From contig NZ_CP087176.1 in assembly GCF_024748695.1 (NCBI RefSeq), positions 4,767,501 to 4,831,500 of the forward strand: a stretch of 64,000 bases of DNA, in the 5' to 3' direction. The DNA is from Pseudomonas sp. B21-040. GTDB lineage: Bacteria > Pseudomonadota > Gammaproteobacteria > Pseudomonadales > Pseudomonadaceae. The notes beneath the pieces were generated by a model. It made no database searches and was not told the origin of the DNA. It worked only from the letters and a program-made list of their open reading frames with translations. Position 1 is the first letter of the stretch. Each line of letters starts with the position of its first letter. Positions 9,241 to 18,977 of this stretch are shown here, piece by piece. Both the position numbers and the translations under genes were made by a program.

Positions 9241-9702
9241 ATGACCACCGAACGCGACACCCTGGATAACTGCGACCACCTGCTGCTGGATAATCAGGCG
9301 TGTTTCGCCCTGCACTCGACTTCGTTGCTGATGACCAAGGTCTACAAGCCGCTGTTGCAAGCGCTGGGCCTGACCTATCCGCAATACCTGGCGATGATGG
9401 TGTTGTGGGAACGCGATGGTCTGACCGTAGGTGAAATCAGCACGCGCCTGCTGACCGATCCCGGCTCCCTGACGCCACTGCTCAAACGCCTGGAAGTCGA
9501 AGGTTTACTCAGCCGCACCCGCAGTCGCGAAGACGAACGGGTGGTGATCGTCGAACTCACCGAACAGGGCCGCGCCTTGCGGGAAAAAGCGCGCAGCATT
9601 CCTCAGTGCATCCTCGGCGCCAGCGGGATGACGCTGGAGCGACTGCAAAAGCTGCAGGCGGAACTGCAAGTGCTGCGCAGCAATCTGCAAGACAGCCTCT
9701 AA
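9241..9702 (+). CDS. ohrR: MarR-family organic-hydroperoxide sensor repressor OhrR
   Basis: A 153-residue MarR-type winged-helix repressor. The redox-sensing cysteine is Cys21 in NQACFALHS, the conserved N-terminal position of OhrR; oxidation of this residue by organic peroxide releases DNA. The recognition region includes LLTDPGSLTPLLKRLE, and the beta-wing RSREDERVVIVELT follows. It lies directly upstream of ohr in the same orientation, and both share a conserved upstream sequence, which supports negative autoregulation and repression of ohr. Cys11 is an additional cysteine in the N-terminal arm. Confidence 0.93.
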   Translation: MTTERDTLDNCDHLLLDNQACFALHSTSLLMTKVYKPLLQALGLTYPQYLAMMVLWERDGLTVGEISTRLLTDPGSLTPLLKRLEVEGLLSRTRSREDERVVIVELTEQGRALREKARSIPQCILGASGMTLERLQKLQAELQVLRSNLQDSL

Positions 9703-9726
9703 TTCCCCAGTCAACATAGATCCCCT

Positions 9727-9816
9727 GTGTGTGCGAGCTTGCTCGCGATAGCGGTCTGACATTCGGCATTGATGTTGACTGATACACCGCTATCGCGAGC
9801 AAGCTCGCTCCCACAT
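9727..9816. repeat. REP/REPIN palindrome (GCGAGCTTGCTCGCGATAGCGG type)
   Basis: Two long inverted arms of the type GCGAGCTTGCTCGCGATAGCGGT / ACCGCTATCGCGAGCAAGCTCG with GTGTG and CCCACAT outer ends sit between ohrR and ohr. This is a different REP subtype from the copy at 2459 and could partly separate transcription of the two genes. Confidence 0.85.
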
Positions 9817-9952
9817 TGGTTTTGTGGCGACCCTTCCAGCCACGTTCGCCCCCCTCCCAGAAAAAATTTTCAGCCCTGAAAATCCCGCCTCCAAAGCTCT
9901 AGCTCGGCCCTTCACATCATCCGCCAAAATTTCGAACACAACTTTTTCAAAA

Positions 9953-10026
9953 TTTTATCTTGCGCACTAAATATTCGCGCGATACATTCACCTCGCACTT
10001 ACTTAGCGCGCAAATATTTAGCGCAA
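9953..10026. promoter_or_regulatory. Putative double OhrR operator upstream of ohr
   Basis: The reverse complement of 9960-9980 (GCGCGAATATTTAGTGCGCAA) closely resembles 10006-10026 on the plus strand (GCGCGCAAATATTTAGCGCAA), so two copies of a GCGC-AATATTTAG-GCGCAA box face each other within 70 bp of the ohr start. One of them is the segment conserved before ohrR. Assignment to OhrR is inferred from position. Confidence 0.6.
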
Positions 10027-10055
10027 AACACCCAAACCAAAATGAGGCTCACACC

Positions 10056-10475
10056 ATGCAAACTCTCTACACCGCAATCGCAACTTCCACCGGTGGCCGT
10101 GATGGTCGTGCTGTTTCCAGCGACAACATCCTCGACGTCAAACTTGCCACCCCGAAAGAACTCGGTGGTGCCGGCGGCGCAGCGACTAACCCTGAACAAC
10201 TGTTCGCAGCCGGCTACTCCGCCTGCTTCATCGGCGCACTGAAGTTCGTCGCCAGCCAGACCAAACGCAGCATCCCGAACGACGCCTCGATCACTGCCCA
10301 TGTCGGCATCGGCCAAATCCCTGGCGGTTTCGGCCTGGACATCGACCTGCACATCAGCCTGCCAGGCCTGGAACAAGCCGATGCGCAAGCCCTGGTCGAC
10401 GCCGCCCACCAGGTCTGCCCGTACTCCAACGCCACCCGTGGCAACGTCGATGTGCGCCTGCACGTTACCGTCTAA
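10056..10475 (+). CDS. ohr: Organic hydroperoxide resistance protein Ohr
   Basis: A 139-residue OsmC/Ohr-fold thiol peroxidase that reduces organic hydroperoxides with lipoyl proteins as electron donors. The two catalytic cysteines are Cys57 (in GYSACFIGAL) and Cys121 (in HQVCPYSNATRGN), both in the conserved family contexts. The conserved Arg is expected at 17 (GGRDGRAV). The ATG at 10056 gives the standard Ohr N-terminus; an upstream in-frame codon at 9960 would run through the operator and is rejected. It is followed 33 bp later by a secreted esterase. Confidence 0.96.
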   Translation: MQTLYTAIATSTGGRDGRAVSSDNILDVKLATPKELGGAGGAATNPEQLFAAGYSACFIGALKFVASQTKRSIPNDASITAHVGIGQIPGGFGLDIDLHISLPGLEQADAQALVDAAHQVCPYSNATRGNVDVRLHVTV

Positions 10476-10508
10476 CCGTTGATCCCAAGGCCCGTACAGG
10501 AAACGAAC

Positions 10509-11522
10509 ATGAACACTTTCAGCAAAGTCTTGACCGGCACCCTTCTCGCCCTGTCCATCGGTAACGCGTTCGCGGGCGAGGGTGTTGAACACAACACCCA
10601 GGCATTCCTCGACGTTCTGAATGCCGGCACCGGCAAACCGATGGAACAGCTCACCCCCAAAGACGCGCGCGCCGTACTGGTGGGTGCGCAATCCGGGGTA
10701 AAACTGACGCTGCCAAGAGCCGATGTCAGCGAGAAGACCATTCAAGTCGACGGCCAACCGCTGCGCCTGACCATCGTCCGGCCGGCCGGAGTCAAGGGCG
10801 AGTTGCCAGTGTTCATGTTCTTCCACGGCGGTGGCTGGGTATTGGGGGACTTCCCGACTCACGAACGACTGGTCCGTGATCTGGTAGTCGGCTCAGGGGC
10901 TGCGGCGGTGTTCGTCAATTACACCCCGTCCCCGGAAGCGCACTACCCGGTGGCGATCAATCAGGCTTATGCGGCGACCCAATGGGTGGCCGAGCACGGT
11001 AAAGAGATCAACGTCGACGGCAAACGCCTGGCCGTGGCCGGCAACAGTGTCGGTGGCAACATGGCGGCAGTCGTTGCGCTGATGGCCAAAGACAAGGGCT
11101 CGCCGGCTATCAAATACCAGGTGTTGTTGTGGCCGGTGACGGATGCGAGCTTCGAGACGGCGTCTTACAACCAGTTCGCCGAGGGGCACTTCCTCACCAA
11201 AAACATGATGAAGTGGTTCTGGGACAACTACACCACCGACGCCAAGCAGCGTAATGAGATTTACGCCTCGCCGTTGCGGGCTACCACCGCACAACTGAAG
11301 GGCTTGCCACCTGCGCTGGTGCAGACAGCGGGCGCCGACGTTCTGCGCGATGAAGGTGAAGCTTACGCCCGTAAACTCGATGAGGCCGGGGTGCCGGTCA
11401 CGTCGGTTCGCTACAACGGCATGATCCACGACTACGGTTTGCTTAACGTGGTGAGTCAGGTGCCAGCGGTGCGCTCCGCGATGCTGCAGGCGTCGCAAGA
11501 ACTCAAGCAACATTTGAAATGA
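10509..11522 (+). CDS. Secreted alpha/beta-hydrolase (HSL-type esterase)
   Basis: A 337-residue hydrolase with an N-terminal signal peptide (KVLTGTLLALSIGNAFA, cleavage after AFA). The hormone-sensitive-lipase family oxyanion motif FFHGGGW is present, the nucleophile serine lies in GNSVGGN, and the later acid and histidine are probably in AGADVLRDEG and GMIHDYGLL. It therefore probably acts on small esters in the periplasm or outside. The 33-bp gap after ohr and same orientation suggest co-transcription and possible induction by organic peroxides. Substrate unknown. Confidence 0.85.
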   Translation: MNTFSKVLTGTLLALSIGNAFAGEGVEHNTQAFLDVLNAGTGKPMEQLTPKDARAVLVGAQSGVKLTLPRADVSEKTIQVDGQPLRLTIVRPAGVKGELPVFMFFHGGGWVLGDFPTHERLVRDLVVGSGAAAVFVNYTPSPEAHYPVAINQAYAATQWVAEHGKEINVDGKRLAVAGNSVGGNMAAVVALMAKDKGSPAIKYQVLLWPVTDASFETASYNQFAEGHFLTKNMMKWFWDNYTTDAKQRNEIYASPLRATTAQLKGLPPALVQTAGADVLRDEGEAYARKLDEAGVPVTSVRYNGMIHDYGLLNVVSQVPAVRSAMLQASQELKQHLK

Positions 11523-11530
11523 AGTAAAGC

Positions 11531-11613
11531 ATCGCAGCCTCGCTTCGCTCGACAGCTCCTACATGGGTTTTGCATTTCCTTGTAGGAGCTGTCGAGTGAA
11601 ACGAGGCTGCGAA
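11531..11613. repeat. Long inverted repeat, REP-like
   Basis: Arms of about 30 bp (TCGCAGCCTCG...CGACAGCTCCTA and its near-inverse) flank a short loop between the convergent esterase and efp genes. The composition differs from the other REP copies in this window. It could also act as an mRNA-stabilising hairpin. Confidence 0.75.
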
Positions 11614-11640
11614 TCTTATGATCTTCACCTTTCAGGCATA

Positions 11641-11670
11641 AAAAAACCCGGCTCAATGGCCGGGCTTTTT
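11641..11670. terminator. Bidirectional Rho-independent terminator
   Basis: Stem CCCGGC/GCCGGG around a TCAATG loop with A-tract on one side and T-tract on the other. It can terminate efp from the right and the esterase from the left. Confidence 0.85.
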
Positions 11671-11687
11671 CATTCCTGAAGCAGTGC

Positions 11688-12257
11688 TTATTTAGCACGG
11701 CCTTTGTAGGAACCGCCTTCGCGGGTATCGATCTCGATCATGTCGCCGATTTCGATGAAGTCAGCAACCGACAGCTCGGTACCGTTCTTCAGTTTGGCAG
11801 GCTTCATCACCTTGCCGGAAGTGTCACCGCGAGCGGAACCTTCGGTGTAGTCAACCTGACGCACGATAGTGGTCGGCAGTTCTACGGAAACCAGACGCTC
11901 TTCGAAGAAGATCGCTTCGCAAACATCGGTCATGCCTTCTTCAACGAAAGGCAGAACGGCTTCGATGTCTTCAGCGTTCAGCTCGTACATGGTGTAGTCA
12001 GTGGTGTCCATGAACGTGTAGGCGTCGCCGCTGATGAAGGACAGGGTCGCTTCTTTACGGTCGAGGATTACGTCGTCCAGTTTGTCGTCGGCGCTGTAAA
12101 CGATTTCAGTCTTGTAACCGGTCAGCAGGTTTTTCAGCTTGGTCTTCATGATCGCGCTGTTACGACCCGACTTGGTGAATTCAGCTTTCTGAACCAGCCA
12201 AGGATCGTTTTCGAGACGGATCACCATCCCGGGTTTCAGTTCTTTACCAGTTTTCAT
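11688..12257 (-). CDS. efp: Translation elongation factor P
   Basis: A 189-residue EF-P that relieves ribosome stalling at polyproline. Domain I carries the modification loop KSGRNSA with arginine at position 32 rather than the lysine found in E. coli. That is the signature of EF-P rhamnosylated by EarP, whose gene is next to it at 12306. The remaining OB-fold domains end with [19 protein letters not shown]. It is downstream of earP by 48 bp on the same strand, so probably co-transcribed. Confidence 0.97.
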   Translation of the reverse strand: MKTGKELKPGMVIRLENDPWLVQKAEFTKSGRNSAIMKTKLKNLLTGYKTEIVYSADDKLDDVILDRKEATLSFISGDAYTFMDTTDYTMYELNAEDIEAVLPFVEEGMTDVCEAIFFEERLVSVELPTTIVRQVDYTEGSARGDTSGKVMKPAKLKNGTELSVADFIEIGDMIEIDTREGGSYKGRAK

Positions 12258-12305
12258 TACGAATATCCGAATTTGGATGGGATTTACAAAAATCTAGGCC
12301 GCGTA

Positions 12306-13448
12306 TCATATCCAATTTACATAAAACTGTACCAGCGCTGCGGCAAGATCAGCCTGCAAGGCTTGTTCCAGACACCACGCCTCGGCGTGTTTTTGCAGCT
12401 CTGGCCAGTGTTTGCGGGCCATGCGCCAGTGGCCGGACATATCATGCCCCGCATTCCACGCGCGCCAAAGACCGCTGATCGCCTCGCTGGCAGGGGCGGA
12501 CAGGCCTTTTGTGTACACCTCGAGAAAGGCTTCAAGCTTGTCCAGGTGGATGTCTTCCTCCTGCTGATAGATGTGCCAGAGCATTGGCCGGCCCGCCCAC
12601 TGAGCGCGGACGAATGAATCTTCACCACGCACAGCGTTGAAATCGCAGCACCAGAGCAAATGATCGTATTGATCCTGTCGGACGAACGGCAACACCTGAA
12701 CGGTCAATTCGTCGCGGACATGCAGAGCGCCTGCTGCCAACCCTTCAACACCGAGCCAGCGTTCGACATCGCCGAGAATGCGCCCTTCGGGCACCAGCAA
12801 ATGCGTAGGTAACGGATCAGCCGCCATCACGTCCAGCCAACTCGACAGCCCGGTATTTTCATAGGCAAACAGCGAAATCAGTTGGGCATTCGGGGCCGGA
12901 TCTATCCCCAGGCCTTGAAGGAATTCTCGTTGCGCCTCGCGACTTTGCTGAAACTGCCGTCGACGCTCAAGCAATCCTTTTTCACGCAACAAACCACCGG
13001 TGCCCTTGTGGAATCCCGGGAAGAAGAAGTACTTCTGCACCGTTTTGTATTTCACCGACGGTAAACCGTGGCAACCGCTCACCCAATCCTCGGCGCTCAG
13101 ATAGTCGAGATTCATCCACAGCGGCGGTTTTTCCCGTGCGGCCATGGCGTCCATGTAGGCACTTGGCAACTGGCAGGCGAACGCGGCGATGACCACATCC
13201 GCCGCCTCGGTGGCCAACCACGCTGCCGGCCATTGGCGCACGTCGACACCGGCCTGCGATTGCTGCGCCGCATGGATATCGATCTGGGGGCACAGGCGTT
13301 CGAAGGCGCGCAGGTCGTCGACCCACAAACGCACGTCGACCGGGTACTCGGCCACCAGTTGTCGTGCCAGGCGCCAGGTCACGCCGATGTCGCCAAAGTT
13401 GTCGACCACGGTGCAAAAAATATCCCAGCGGGTTTTCAGTTCAGGCAT
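12306..13448 (-). CDS. earP: EF-P arginine rhamnosyltransferase EarP
   Basis: A 380-residue GT-B-fold enzyme that transfers rhamnose from dTDP-L-rhamnose to Arg32 of EF-P. The N-terminal VVDNFGDIGV places the two aspartates known to be needed in EarP at Asp16 and Asp20 here. The C-terminal nucleotide-sugar signature RGEDSFVRAQWAG is intact. Length matches the family. It sits immediately upstream of efp, the usual arrangement. Its product needs the rhamnose donor pathway, which is not in this window. Confidence 0.96.
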   Translation of the reverse strand: MPELKTRWDIFCTVVDNFGDIGVTWRLARQLVAEYPVDVRLWVDDLRAFERLCPQIDIHAAQQSQAGVDVRQWPAAWLATEAADVVIAAFACQLPSAYMDAMAAREKPPLWMNLDYLSAEDWVSGCHGLPSVKYKTVQKYFFFPGFHKGTGGLLREKGLLERRRQFQQSREAQREFLQGLGIDPAPNAQLISLFAYENTGLSSWLDVMAADPLPTHLLVPEGRILGDVERWLGVEGLAAGALHVRDELTVQVLPFVRQDQYDHLLWCCDFNAVRGEDSFVRAQWAGRPMLWHIYQQEEDIHLDKLEAFLEVYTKGLSAPASEAISGLWRAWNAGHDMSGHWRMARKHWPELQKHAEAWCLEQALQADLAAALVQFYVNWI

Positions 13449-13572
13449 TGCGGATTCCCGTTGGCAAAGGCACCAATTGTCCGCATAAATTACCTCGCGC
13501 AGAAGAGCCGACGGCGATTAATCTTCGTGCGACAATCGCCACTATCCCGCGACCATCCGCCAGGAGGCAGCC

Positions 13573-13980
13573 ATGCCCTTTCGTCCCACTCCGCGCCGCA
13601 CGTTGCAGATCCAGCCTAATGCCTTGCAACTGATCGGCAGCATTGCCCTCGGATTGTGGCTGGGATTTCTCGCCATCGCGCTGACCTGCTGGCTCGTCTC
13701 TCGCCTGTTTTTCAGCGAGCAACTGGCGCCAGTGGCCGCCGCCGTGGAGCAATTGGCCAAACCGCCCGTGGTGCAACCGGTACCGGACATTCCGCCGCAG
13801 AGCCCGCTGTTCGAACAATATGAAGAGAACCTGCGCAAGAACGAGCAGCAGGTACGCATGGATCAGGCCCGCAGCAGCAGCCGCAATCTGTCCAATCCAA
13901 AATGCCAGTTCTGGCTGCAACAGGACCATACCGCGCCGAGCGAAAAAAGCCGCGCCAATGTCCTGCAGTTTTGCGATTGA
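13573..13980 (+). CDS. Conserved hypothetical membrane protein, single-span
   Basis: A 135-residue protein with one strongly hydrophobic segment (LIGSIALGLWLGFLAIAL, about residues 20-44), a proline-rich linker, then a polar C-terminus with two cysteines (KCQFWLQQ and LQFCD) that would lie in the periplasm and could form a disulfide. The ribosome site GGAGGC precedes the ATG. Its stop lies 2 bp before the next start, so the two genes are probably translated together. No function recognised. Confidence 0.7.
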   Translation: MPFRPTPRRTLQIQPNALQLIGSIALGLWLGFLAIALTCWLVSRLFFSEQLAPVAAAVEQLAKPPVVQPVPDIPPQSPLFEQYEENLRKNEQQVRMDQARSSSRNLSNPKCQFWLQQDHTAPSEKSRANVLQFCD

Positions 13981-13982
13981 CC

Positions 13983-15445
<1,463 letters not shown>

Positions 15446-15549
15446 TCAAAGCAGGTAGACGCCACGGGCATCAGCGACGGTATATAACTATATTAATGGC
15501 GTGAAGAATAAATCTAGAACTTTTTTGTCAAATTGCCACTATTCGTGTT

Positions 15550-16053
15550 CTAGCGATCACCTTGGCGGCGACGCTCCACCAGCGGCACCAGATAAACCGG
15601 CACTCTCGCCAGCTGCAACACGCGTGCGGCGGTCCTGCCCAAAGGCGTTTCCGCGCCGGCACCATGGCTGTGACTACCTACGATCAGTAAATCCACCGAG
15701 AGTTTCTGCGCCTGGTCGAGAATCACTTGCGACGGATCCCCCTGTAGCACCCGCACGGCTTGAATCCGCGCCAGGTCCTGCTCCCCTTCGTCCCCCAACT
15801 CTTCGCGAAAACTGTCGAGCACCCGCTGCTCGATACTGGCAATCACCGTGCTCAGTCCCTGGCTGTGAAATTCGTTCAACGCCTGCTCATCGAGGTAACT
15901 CTGAAGCACCGACTCGGCAAACAGGCCCATAGGTTCAACCGCATGCACCACATACAAATCGGCATTGAATGTCCGCGCCAGCGCCAAGGCGTGCTGCATT
16001 ACAAACGGTGCGTACAGGCCGAGGTCAGTGGCATACAGCATCGACCGAATCAT
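15550..16053 (-). CDS. Universal stress protein family
   Basis: A 167-residue single UspA domain. The ATP-binding signature is visible at the C-terminal part as GSHSHGAGAETPLGRTA, which fits G-2x-G-9x-G-S/T in a slightly altered form, and the N-terminus MLYATDLG is typical. A very strong ribosome site (AGGAGGT) precedes the ATG at 16053. Cytoplasmic; the role in stress survival is inferred from the family. Confidence 0.87.
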   Translation of the reverse strand: MIRSMLYATDLGLYAPFVMQHALALARTFNADLYVVHAVEPMGLFAESVLQSYLDEQALNEFHSQGLSTVIASIEQRVLDSFREELGDEGEQDLARIQAVRVLQGDPSQVILDQAQKLSVDLLIVGSHSHGAGAETPLGRTAARVLQLARVPVYLVPLVERRRQGDR

Positions 16054-16147
16054 ATGACCTCCTCGCGAGCCAACATGGTGGAGATTGATTCAGCTTAGCA
16101 GTGCCTTGGCGAGTGCGATGCTCTGCGTAACGCGTTGAACGATGGGC

Positions 16148-17053
16148 TTAAATCTTTTGCTCGTTGCTTATGCCATGCGGGACATGACCGGTGGCGACGA
16201 CTTCGCGGGCCAATTCGCAGTGACCGGCCTGATCGTCGAAAAACACGTCGGCGGCAAAGGCTTCGAGAAAGGCCGATTTGGTCAGGCCACCCAGAAACAG
16301 CGACTCGTCCAGCCGGATGTCCCATTCGCGCAACGTGCGAATGACTCGCTCATGGGCCGGCGCCGAACGCGCGGTGACCAACGCCGTGCGAATCGGGCAG
16401 TCGTCGTCGGGAAACTCGCGCTGCAACAGATTGAGAGCTGCCAGGAAGCCTTTGAACGGCCCTCCGCGCAACGGCTCACGGGCGGCTTCGCGCTCGCTGG
16501 CCTGAAACGCTTCCAGGCCACCAGACTGGTAGACACGCTCCGACTCGTCGGAAAACAGCACCGCATCACCGTCGAAGGCAATCCGCAATTCATCGCTGGC
16601 CGCGCGGCTGGCACCGCCCGACAAAATGGTTGCTGCCGCGAAACCGGCGTCCAGCGCACTGCGCACGTCTTCGGCATGCGTCGACAGAAACAGGTCGCAG
16701 CCAAAGGCTTTGAGATACGGATAAGGACTGCGCCCGCCGACAAACGCCGCACGAGAAATCGCCAGCCCATAATGGTGAATCGAGTTAAACACCCGCAAAC
16801 CGGTGTCGGCGCTGTTGCGCGACACCAGGATCACCTCGACCCGTGAGCGGCCGAGATGGGTATTGAGGTTCAGGAGTTTTTGCACCAGAGGGAAGGCATC
16901 ACCGGGCTCGAGGATTTCGTCTTCGTGTTCAATCTGATATTGCCGGTAAGCCTCGACGCCACTCGACAGGTAAACCTTGTGGCTCTCGCTCAGGTCGAAC
17001 AGTGCTCGCGAAGAAATCGCCAGCACCAGTTTGTCGTCTATGCCCTTTACCAT
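16148..17053 (-). CDS. 5'-nucleotidase (cytosolic cN-I type)
   Basis: A 301-residue HAD-like nucleotidase resembling the cN-I family, which dephosphorylates nucleoside 5'-monophosphates. Visible elements are LVLAISSRALFDL at the N-terminus (an SRALF version of the first HAD motif, typical of this family), VILVSRNSADTG, RAAFVGGRSPYPYLKAF, AFDGDAVLFSDESE and VFFDDQAGHCE as the last acidic motif. A GA-rich ribosome site precedes ATG 17053. It is in the same direction as the upstream reductase-like gene with 24 bp between them. Confidence 0.82.
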   Translation of the reverse strand: MVKGIDDKLVLAISSRALFDLSESHKVYLSSGVEAYRQYQIEHEDEILEPGDAFPLVQKLLNLNTHLGRSRVEVILVSRNSADTGLRVFNSIHHYGLAISRAAFVGGRSPYPYLKAFGCDLFLSTHAEDVRSALDAGFAAATILSGGASRAASDELRIAFDGDAVLFSDESERVYQSGGLEAFQASEREAAREPLRGGPFKGFLAALNLLQREFPDDDCPIRTALVTARSAPAHERVIRTLREWDIRLDESLFLGGLTKSAFLEAFAADVFFDDQAGHCELAREVVATGHVPHGISNEQKI

Positions 17054-17077
17054 GCCCTTCCCCCCAGATTGATCGAC

Positions 17078-18034
17078 TCAGGTGTTACGTCGATCGATAA
17101 AACTCAAACTGCGATACAAGGCCTCGATAAGCGGTAACTCGCACCCCGCCGCTTTGGCCGCCGCCAGGGGCCGTGCGTAAATCGCGGCCAGCTCCAGCGG
17201 TCGTTTGTGCAGAAAATCGTGGTACATGCTCGGCCAGTAATCCGGCATTTTCTCGGTCACCATGAACAGATGGTCGGCGTAACCGGCCGGCACGTCGTGT
17301 CCACAGGCGGTTGCCCCCAGAACCACTTCGGCCATCAAGGCCTTGATCAGTTCCCGGCTGTCGGCATCGGCCATCAAAGGCGTGGTGCTGGCTCCCAGCA
17401 ACACCGACAGGCCGTTGTAAGGGATATTCCAGACCAGTTTTTGCCAGCGCGCCTGGTGCAGGTTAGCCATGGCCTGGGAATCGATGCCGGCCGTACGGAA
17501 CAGGCCAACACCCTCCTCGACAATTGCGGTGCGCGTTAACTCATCGGCCGCGAGGCCGCTGTGGTAACCGACATGCACCGCGCCAAGGGCTTGATGGGTA
17601 ATGACACCCGGGCCCTCGCGATGTACGCAGATATAACAGAGCCCACCGAGCACATGCAGCGAATCGGGAAGCCTCTCACGCAGACTGTCTTCAACGTCCA
17701 GGCCATTTTGCAACACCAACACCTTGGCGTTGGGTGCTGCGGCTTGAAGGATCGCCGGTGCCAGGTCCGCGTTGCTGGTGGTTTTTGCGCCCACCAGCAA
17801 CCAGTCGCAGGGCGGCATGTCTTCGGCCGACGAATAGGCCTGCACCGGGTTCAATGTCAGCGCGCCATGAACCGCGCTGTCGAGTTGCAGCCCACGCTCG
17901 GCCACCACTGAAAACTCACTGCGCAGCAAGAAGTGCACATCGAAACCGGCACGCGCCAGCATCATCCCGTAGAACCCGCCGATTGCACCGGTTCCGATTA
18001 CACCGATTGTCGGCTTGGTGACTGCCCCCATCAT
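17078..18034 (-). CDS. 2-dehydropantoate 2-reductase family protein (PanE/ApbA-like)
   Basis: A 318-residue NADP-dependent oxidoreductase. The Rossmann loop is GVIGTGAIGGFYG at the N-terminus, and LVGAKTTSN and LQNGLDVED correspond to conserved ApbA segments. The C-terminal helical domain has KLVWNIPYNGLSVLLGAST, with the catalytic lysine probably in WQKLVWN. It may make pantoate or act as a paralogue on another 2-oxo acid. Two adjacent ATG codons (18034, 18031) follow GGAG. Its start overlaps the stop of the thioredoxin-like gene by 4 bp, indicating coupling. Confidence 0.8.
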   Translation of the reverse strand: MMGAVTKPTIGVIGTGAIGGFYGMMLARAGFDVHFLLRSEFSVVAERGLQLDSAVHGALTLNPVQAYSSAEDMPPCDWLLVGAKTTSNADLAPAILQAAAPNAKVLVLQNGLDVEDSLRERLPDSLHVLGGLCYICVHREGPGVITHQALGAVHVGYHSGLAADELTRTAIVEEGVGLFRTAGIDSQAMANLHQARWQKLVWNIPYNGLSVLLGASTTPLMADADSRELIKALMAEVVLGATACGHDVPAGYADHLFMVTEKMPDYWPSMYHDFLHKRPLELAAIYARPLAAAKAAGCELPLIEALYRSLSFIDRRNT

Positions 18035-18417
18035 GGCAACTCCTCTGCTGTTTTCATCAGCGCCCGCCCGACCGCTTCATTGAGTTCGGTACCGGTCAGG
18101 CGCGATTTTAGTGCCCCGAAAAACTCGCCGTCGCGCACGACAAACAGCGCTGGCAAATGAAAAACCTGATAACGCTCGACCACCCCGCCATTGTTCCCGG
18201 CATCGATCCAGCACAGTCGATCAACGTTTAGATCGAGCCCTGGCAGTTGCTCACGGGCAAATCGGCAACTGGCGCAACCGACGCTGGTGAAAATCACCAG
18301 GGATACGCCGCTCATCGCCAGCAGCCGTTGGTCGGCATCGAAATCGGTCAGTTCCAATTCGACCACTATACTGGGGGAAACAATGTCAGATGGCCGACAC
18401 AGGGAGTCCGTGTTCAT
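18031..18417 (-). CDS. Thioredoxin-like protein with CASC motif
   Basis: A 128-residue thioredoxin-fold protein. The redox motif is GCASCRFA near residue 48 and the cis-proline segment is VFHLPALFVVRDGE. There is no signal peptide, so it is cytoplasmic. The start is uncertain: ATG 18417 has only a distant AGGA, and the fold itself begins about 30 residues later. The ATG shares the CATG palindrome with the start of the divergent PilZ gene. The stop overlaps the reductase gene by 4 bp. Confidence 0.75.
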   Translation of the reverse strand: MNTDSLCRPSDIVSPSIVVELELTDFDADQRLLAMSGVSLVIFTSVGCASCRFAREQLPGLDLNVDRLCWIDAGNNGGVVERYQVFHLPALFVVRDGEFFGALKSRLTGTELNEAVGRALMKTAEELP

Positions 18418-18859
18418 GGGACGTTTTATTCCTCATCCTGACGATGTGCCCGTCGAATTAACGTTACTGACGCATGAGTGCATCTCGCGACAGCGCTTGC
18501 ACACTATCAGCCTCGGGGGCATGGCTTGCAATTATCACCGGGCCTGGCGCCACGGCACGGCGCTGGAAGTGCGCATGCCCACCTTAAACCCCGACATGCG
18601 TTATCTGGGCTATGTGGCCTGGTGCCTGCGACGCAAACGCGGCTATCTGGTGGGTATTGCTTTCGTCGATGAACAGATGCTGTTCAGCGCCCGGATGGGC
18701 GAGCAGGTGTGCCAGATCGAACGCTATTGCCGCCTGCATGACGCGCATGACGACTTGCAGGGTATTCAGGCGCTGGCCCTCGAATGGGTCCAGCAGCATG
18801 CCGACGAGTTCTCTCACGACACCGTACGCAAGGCATTTGCGCAGCCAATGCTGGATTAA
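18416..18859 (+). CDS. PilZ domain protein
   Basis: A 147-residue protein with a PilZ-like beta-barrel: HTISLGGMACNYHRAWRHGTALEVRMP is the central strand-loop-strand region, where the D/NxSxxG element appears as ISLGG. PilZ domains bind cyclic-di-GMP; the N-terminal RxxxR part is not obvious here, so binding is uncertain. The start ATG at 18416 has GGGAG upstream; a second in-frame ATG at 18383 is possible. It begins at the same CATG as the divergent thioredoxin-like gene. Confidence 0.72.
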   Translation: MGRFIPHPDDVPVELTLLTHECISRQRLHTISLGGMACNYHRAWRHGTALEVRMPTLNPDMRYLGYVAWCLRRKRGYLVGIAFVDEQMLFSARMGEQVCQIERYCRLHDAHDDLQGIQALALEWVQQHADEFSHDTVRKAFAQPMLD

Positions 18860-18977
18860 ACCCATTGTCGAGCAGGCGGATAACGCGCTAAGGTTCGGCT
18901 CCCCGACGCGCTTAATTTGCTGTGCTCCGCCGCGCGGGTTCGCTGGCGGCCGGCACCCGTGACCTGACGAGTAAACG

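Noticed and set aside
9727..9816. Palindromic repeats considered as CRISPR-like or as phage attachment sites
   Set aside because: They occur as single inverted pairs between genes with the known Pseudomonas REP cores, not as spaced direct repeats.
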